NCBI RefSeq assembly: GCF_028610705.1
Contig: NZ_JAQQWT010000001.1
Span: 1 to 64,000, forward strand
Length of the DNA stretch: 64,000 bases
Source of the DNA: Halalkalibacter alkalisediminis
Lineage (GTDB): Bacteria; Bacillota; Bacilli; Bacillales; Bacillaceae_D
Reading direction: 5' to 3'
Positions 60,592 through 64,000 of this stretch are shown here, piece by piece. The position numbers were made by a program, and so were the translations under genes. Positions within the stretch are counted from its first letter, which is position 1. The number at the start of each line of letters is the position of its first letter. The notes beneath the pieces are model-generated. The model saw only the letters and a program-made list of their open reading frames with translations. It had not been told where the DNA came from and ran no database searches.

Positions 60592-62367
60592 ATGACTTTT
60601 GAAATTGGATTCGTACTATTAGTTGTAATTGGGATGCTCGTTTGCTTAATAAAAGAGATCGCAAGACCTGACTTTATTGTCTTTTGTGCATTGGCAGTTT
60701 TATTGTTGACCGGGGTATTATCACCATCTGATGCATTAAGAGGTTTTTCTAATGAAGGAATGTTGACAGTAGCTCTTCTGTTTATTGTTGCTGGTGCGGT
60801 AAAACAAAGCGGATTTTTAACTCCGATTGTAACCAAATCTTTAGGGTCTGGAAAAAATCAAAGAAGATCACTTCTTCAAATGATGGTTCCGTTGTCGACG
60901 TTATCTGCTTTTTTAAATAACACACCGATTGTTGTCATGTTTACCCCTGTAGTTCGGAAATGGTGTAAAGAAAGGGAAATATCGCCTTCAAAATTTTTAA
61001 TACCTTTATCTTACGCGACCATTTTTGGTGGCACACTAACTCTAATAGGTACTTCCACGAATTTAGTGATACATGGGTTTATGCTGGAGAATGGGATGGA
61101 TGGGTTCTCAATGTTTCAGCTTGCTATCGTTAGTCTTCCGGCAGGCCTTCTAGGGATTTTATATATGGTGACAATTGGGTATAAGCTTCTACCGACTAGG
61201 AAAACGTCAGAAGAATCTTTTGATGAAAGCTCACGTGAGTATTTATCAGAAGCCTATGTGGAATCAAATTCTCCATTAATAGGAAAAACAATTGAAGAAG
61301 CTGGATTAAGAAGTTTACAAGGGCTTTATTTAATAGAGCTAATAAGAAGCGGTGATAGGACGGCTCCAGTGGCCTCATTTTTAAAATTAAAAGAAAATGA
61401 CCGTCTAATTTTTACAGGGGTATTATCTACGATCGTAGAGCTGCAAAACATAAAAGGATTACGCGTTGAAACGGGGACAAAGTTAAAACTAGAGAGTCTA
61501 CAAAACGGAAGTGCATCATTAGTCGAAGCAGTCGTTTCTCATCAATCCTCATTAATTCAACAAACGGTAAAAGAAAGTCGCTTTAGAAGTAAATACGATG
61601 CTGGAATTGTTGCGGTACATCGTAATGATGAAAGAATAAATAGTAAAGTTGGGGATATCAAGTTAAAAGCTGGAGATACGTTACTTCTTTTAGCGAATAA
61701 AGACTTTGCAAACAGATGGTCTAATTCAAGAGATTTCTATTTGATGTCTCAAATTGAAGATCCTGAAATTGTGAATCCGAAAAAATCAATTATTGCGATT
61801 ATAACATTGATCATTATGATTCTTCTTGCAACGTTTAATATTTTACCAATGTTTAAGGCCGCAGTACTAGCAGTCATTACCCTTTTTGTGACAAAGACCA
61901 TTTCATTTGAAGGGGCTAGAAAGCATATCCAATTTGATGTATTGCTATTAATTGCTTGTGCGATCGGGATAGGTATAGCATTGGAACAAACTGGTGCCGC
62001 TGCGTTAGTGGCTAATTATTTTGTTCTGATGACAAAAGGTGCAGGCGTGGTTGGAGCGATTATTGTTGTTTATTTCTTAACTACATTATTTACGGAAATC
62101 ATAACGAATAACGCTGCAGCTGTTCTAATGTTTCCGATTTCCCTTGCGATTGCTAACCAATTGTCAGTAGATCCGATGGCTTTCTTCGTGACCATTGCCA
62201 TTGCCGCTTCTGCTAGTTTTGCTACACCAATTGGCTACCAAGCAAATTTAATCGTATATGGTCCTGGAGGTTACAGATTCTCTGACTATCTGAAAATAGG
62301 AATACCGCTTAATATACTCTATCTAGTTGTAACTGTAGTAATTGTTTATTTTGTATGGATTTTTTAG
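60592..62367 (+). CDS. SLC13-family anion permease with two RCK_C domains (SAC1-like)
   Basis: Membrane permease (591 aa) of the SLC13/ArsB-NhaD superfamily. An N-terminal membrane half carries LNNTPIVVMFTPVV near residue 105 and TLTLIGTSTNLVIHG near 153; a cytoplasmic middle has two TrkA-C/RCK_C domains (about 205-290 and 297-385); the C-terminal membrane half carries TEIITNNAAAVLMFPI near 500 and ASFATPIGYQANLIVYGPGGY near 540. This architecture is that of SAC1-like sulfate/anion transporters. Its place beside the sulfur genes supports sulfate or thiosulfate uptake. No leader element of the L1-L7 type precedes it. Confidence 0.85.
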   Translation: MTFEIGFVLLVVIGMLVCLIKEIARPDFIVFCALAVLLLTGVLSPSDALRGFSNEGMLTVALLFIVAGAVKQSGFLTPIVTKSLGSGKNQRRSLLQMMVPLSTLSAFLNNTPIVVMFTPVVRKWCKEREISPSKFLIPLSYATIFGGTLTLIGTSTNLVIHGFMLENGMDGFSMFQLAIVSLPAGLLGILYMVTIGYKLLPTRKTSEESFDESSREYLSEAYVESNSPLIGKTIEEAGLRSLQGLYLIELIRSGDRTAPVASFLKLKENDRLIFTGVLSTIVELQNIKGLRVETGTKLKLESLQNGSASLVEAVVSHQSSLIQQTVKESRFRSKYDAGIVAVHRNDERINSKVGDIKLKAGDTLLLLANKDFANRWSNSRDFYLMSQIEDPEIVNPKKSIIAIITLIIMILLATFNILPMFKAAVLAVITLFVTKTISFEGARKHIQFDVLLLIACAIGIGIALEQTGAAALVANYFVLMTKGAGVVGAIIVVYFLTTLFTEIITNNAAAVLMFPISLAIANQLSVDPMAFFVTIAIAASASFATPIGYQANLIVYGPGGYRFSDYLKIGIPLNILYLVVTVVIVYFVWIF

Positions 62368-62480
62368 ACGCTCATAAAAAACAAAAATGCCAACGTAAAA
62401 TTTAATGATCTTTTAGTCGCCGATTTCCCAATCATATTTCCTATTCAGAGGCGTTAATGACTTCTAAATTTGAAGCTTAG

Positions 62481-62744
62481 TTATTCTTGATCAATGGGGG
62501 ATAAAATATGGTCTTTGTAAGTATCTATATTAATATTTCCATTCACAGCAAGCACAGCATAATAAATCTCATTGATCCTGAAATTTCTTTTTTGTAATTC
62601 ATTTTGTAGCCAAGAAAGTTGAAGATCGTTTTCTTCTGAATTTTCCTTAACGATGTCGCCATCCATTATAAGTTCAATTGGAAGGCGGTGTTCCGTGGGG
62701 ACGGTAAATGTAAATCTTGTTTCGTCACTTGTCGAGAATGGTCC
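62481..62744 (-). pseudogene. DUF421 C-terminal remnant
   Basis: On the minus strand a frame open from 62744 encodes TVPTEHRLPIELIMDGDIVK, then ENSEENDLQLSWLQNELQ and INEIYYAVLAVNGNINIDTYKDHILSPIDQE-type residues. This is the cytoplasmic C-terminal domain of DUF421 (YetF/YrbG-like) membrane proteins. The membrane half is missing; a TAG lies at the 5' edge of the fragment. A start at 62666 would give only 61 residues. It is a truncated gene. Confidence 0.75.
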
Positions 62745-62753
62745 CTAAGGTAG

Positions 62754-62790
62754 ATAAGCCCATACACAGACGGTATGGGCTTATTTTTAT
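62754..62790. terminator. Terminator hairpin
   Basis: ATAAGCCCATAC and GTATGGGCTTAT arms with a T-rich run on the plus strand, at the 3' end of the antiporter gene and the 5' edge of the DUF421 remnant. Confidence 0.7.
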
Positions 62791-64000
62791 TTTGCTATAT
62801 CTTTTATTAGACAATTCTTATCATTCTTTTGATCAAGCATTTGCTTTAGTTCCTTTTTACTTTGTTTCGATACAAGGATATAGAGGATGTCACCAGATTG
62901 AATTCTCGTTTCTCCATAAGGTGTAATTAAATTTCCATCTTTAATAATGGCGTTAACAAGAACATCTTTTGGAAACGTGATTTCAGCAAGGGATAGATTG
63001 ATTAGCACGTTCTCCTCATTGATTTCGACCTCAATGACTTCTGCATTGGCTTTTCCAATGGAAACTAGCTCTAATGTATGGATCGGAGTTTCTTTTTTAG
63101 AACCGGTTAATTTTAGCTTTTCTGCAATATAAGTGATCGTTGAACCTTGTATGAGCGCAGATGTTAACACAACGAAGAAAACGACGTTAAAGAATAATTG
63201 GCTGTTAGTAAGCCCCGAGATCATCGGAAATGTTGCTAACACAATTGGTACTGCGCCTCTTAAACCAGCCCATGAAAGAAAGATTTTTTCTTTTAGGTCA
63301 AACTTCAAGCCAATCGTAGATAGGAACACAGCAATCGGTCTGGCAATTAAGATTAAGATAAAGGAAAGAATGAGGCCTTTTACCATTATATCTAGTTGAA
63401 ACAACTGACCAGGAAATACAAGCAATCCAAGAATAACAAACATCAAGATTTGCATCATCCAGGCAACCCCTTCGTTAAACCGAAAGATTGAATGACGATA
63501 AGTTAAATCGGCATTTCCTAATACAAGTGCTGCTACGTATACAGCTAAAAGTCCGCTAGCGCCGATTAACGCAGTCACACTATAAGTTAATAATGCAAAA
63601 GCCAAAGCAAAAACAGGGTATAATCCACTTGAATCTAGGTTAATTCGATTAATAGCAAAAGTAGCTACTTTTCCAAGTGCAAACCCGATCAATAGTCCCA
63701 TTCCCATTTGCTAAAAAAACGATCCAAAAAGGAGAAGATAATTAGGCTGATCTGTCATTAATAATTGAATAAACGTAATCGTTAAGAAGACGGCCATTGG
63801 ATCATTGGTGCCGGATTCTGCCTCTAAAGTGGAACCTAGCCGTTCACGAAGGTTAACTCCTTTTAAGACAGCAAAGACAGCGGCAGCATCTGTTGAACCA
63901 ACAATAGCCCCAAATAAAAAGGCCTCCAACCAAGTGACATCTAAGATGAATTTAGCCGCAGCTGCGACAACAGAAGAGGTAATCAATACACCAATTGTAG
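62787..64000 (-). pseudogene. CPA1-type Na+(K+)/H+ antiporter (NhaP2/CvrA-like) with in-frame stop, partial
   Basis: Both halves lie in one frame. The upstream part (63711-64000, open to the window edge) has the antiporter core FGAIVGSTDAAAVFAVL and EAESGTNDPMAVFLTI, and ends GSFF-stop. The downstream part begins QMGMGLLIGFALGK and includes GLRGAVPIVLATFP and a C-terminal RCK_C domain (AEITFPKDVLVNAIIKDGNLITPYGETRIQSGD region). The amber codon TAG at 63711-63713 replaces what is normally a Trp codon (FxWQMGxG). This is a single-base nonsense change or a sequencing error; the gene start is outside the window. Confidence 0.85.

Noticed and set aside
1-64000. CRISPR array, rRNA operon, intact tRNA, prophage
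   Set aside because: No regularly spaced direct repeats, no rRNA-like sequence, no complete cloverleaf, and no phage structural genes were seen on either strand.

Overview
The window reads as a low-GC Gram-positive chromosome, most likely Bacillaceae. The evidence is strong AGGAGG ribosome sites, Bacillus-type Fur and Zur operators, lipoproteins with LxGC lipoboxes, and Bacillus-type families (SufU, YezD, YcgQ/YcgR, a zinc-free S14 protein, an Fbp-type small protein). No rRNA, intact tRNA or CRISPR array is visible. It is almost entirely metal and sulfur acquisition genes.

Region 1 (about 0.2-10.4 kb): a Fur-controlled hydroxamate-citrate siderophore operon in rhizobactin/schizokinen gene order: diaminobutyrate aminotransferase, decarboxylase, NIS synthetase, acetyltransferase, N-hydroxylase, MFS exporter, second NIS synthetase. 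Two Fur boxes sit at its promoter.

Region 2 (about 10.7-36.7 kb): a zinc-starvation island with eleven Zur-box-like 21-mers. It holds five intact COG0523/CobW GTPases and one degenerate one, a SufU paralogue with a MoaB/MogA protein, a flavoprotein plus stand-alone FeoB-type Gate permease, and a FecCD-type importer whose operon also encodes two methyltransferases, one with a rubredoxin-like head. It continues with a thioredoxin-like ferredoxin, a histidine-rich duplicated zinc-binding protein, zinc-independent dCTP deaminase, YcgR/YcgQ-type membrane proteins, zinc-free ribosomal protein S14 and a five-gene Nik/Opp/Cnt-like ABC importer. The logic appears to be import, metal delivery, and replacement of zinc enzymes by zinc-free ones.

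Region 3 (36.9-42.9 kb): a GNAT acetyltransferase, a MATE exporter, a beta-propeller lipoprotein with a two-component system, and a YtkA/FixH-like lipoprotein.

Region 4 (43.1-62.4 kb): a sulfur-scavenging block. It has an FMN reductase, an NtaA/DszA-type monooxygenase with its own ABC importer, ssuADCB, a frameshifted FMN reductase, yezD, the sulfate importer sbp-cysTWA, and an SLC13/RCK anion permease. Eight short leaders here share one architecture: a 4-bp hairpin with a tetraloop, then AGR, then a hairpin that in most copies is a clear intrinsic terminator. The 4-bp stem covaries between copies (CTAG/CTAG, TTGG/CCAA, TCGG/CCGA, CCGG/CCGG). This is the best candidate for an undescribed system: a sulfur-linked antitermination RNA element. 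An IS3-family element has split the terminator of one copy.

Region 5 (62.4-64 kb): a DUF421 remnant and a CPA1-type Na+(K+)/H+ antiporter with an in-frame amber codon, running off the window end. Other decay: a frameshifted DUF2325 gene (about 60.0 kb), the frameshifted FMN reductase (54.4 kb) and a tRNA 3'-half remnant (10.6 kb).
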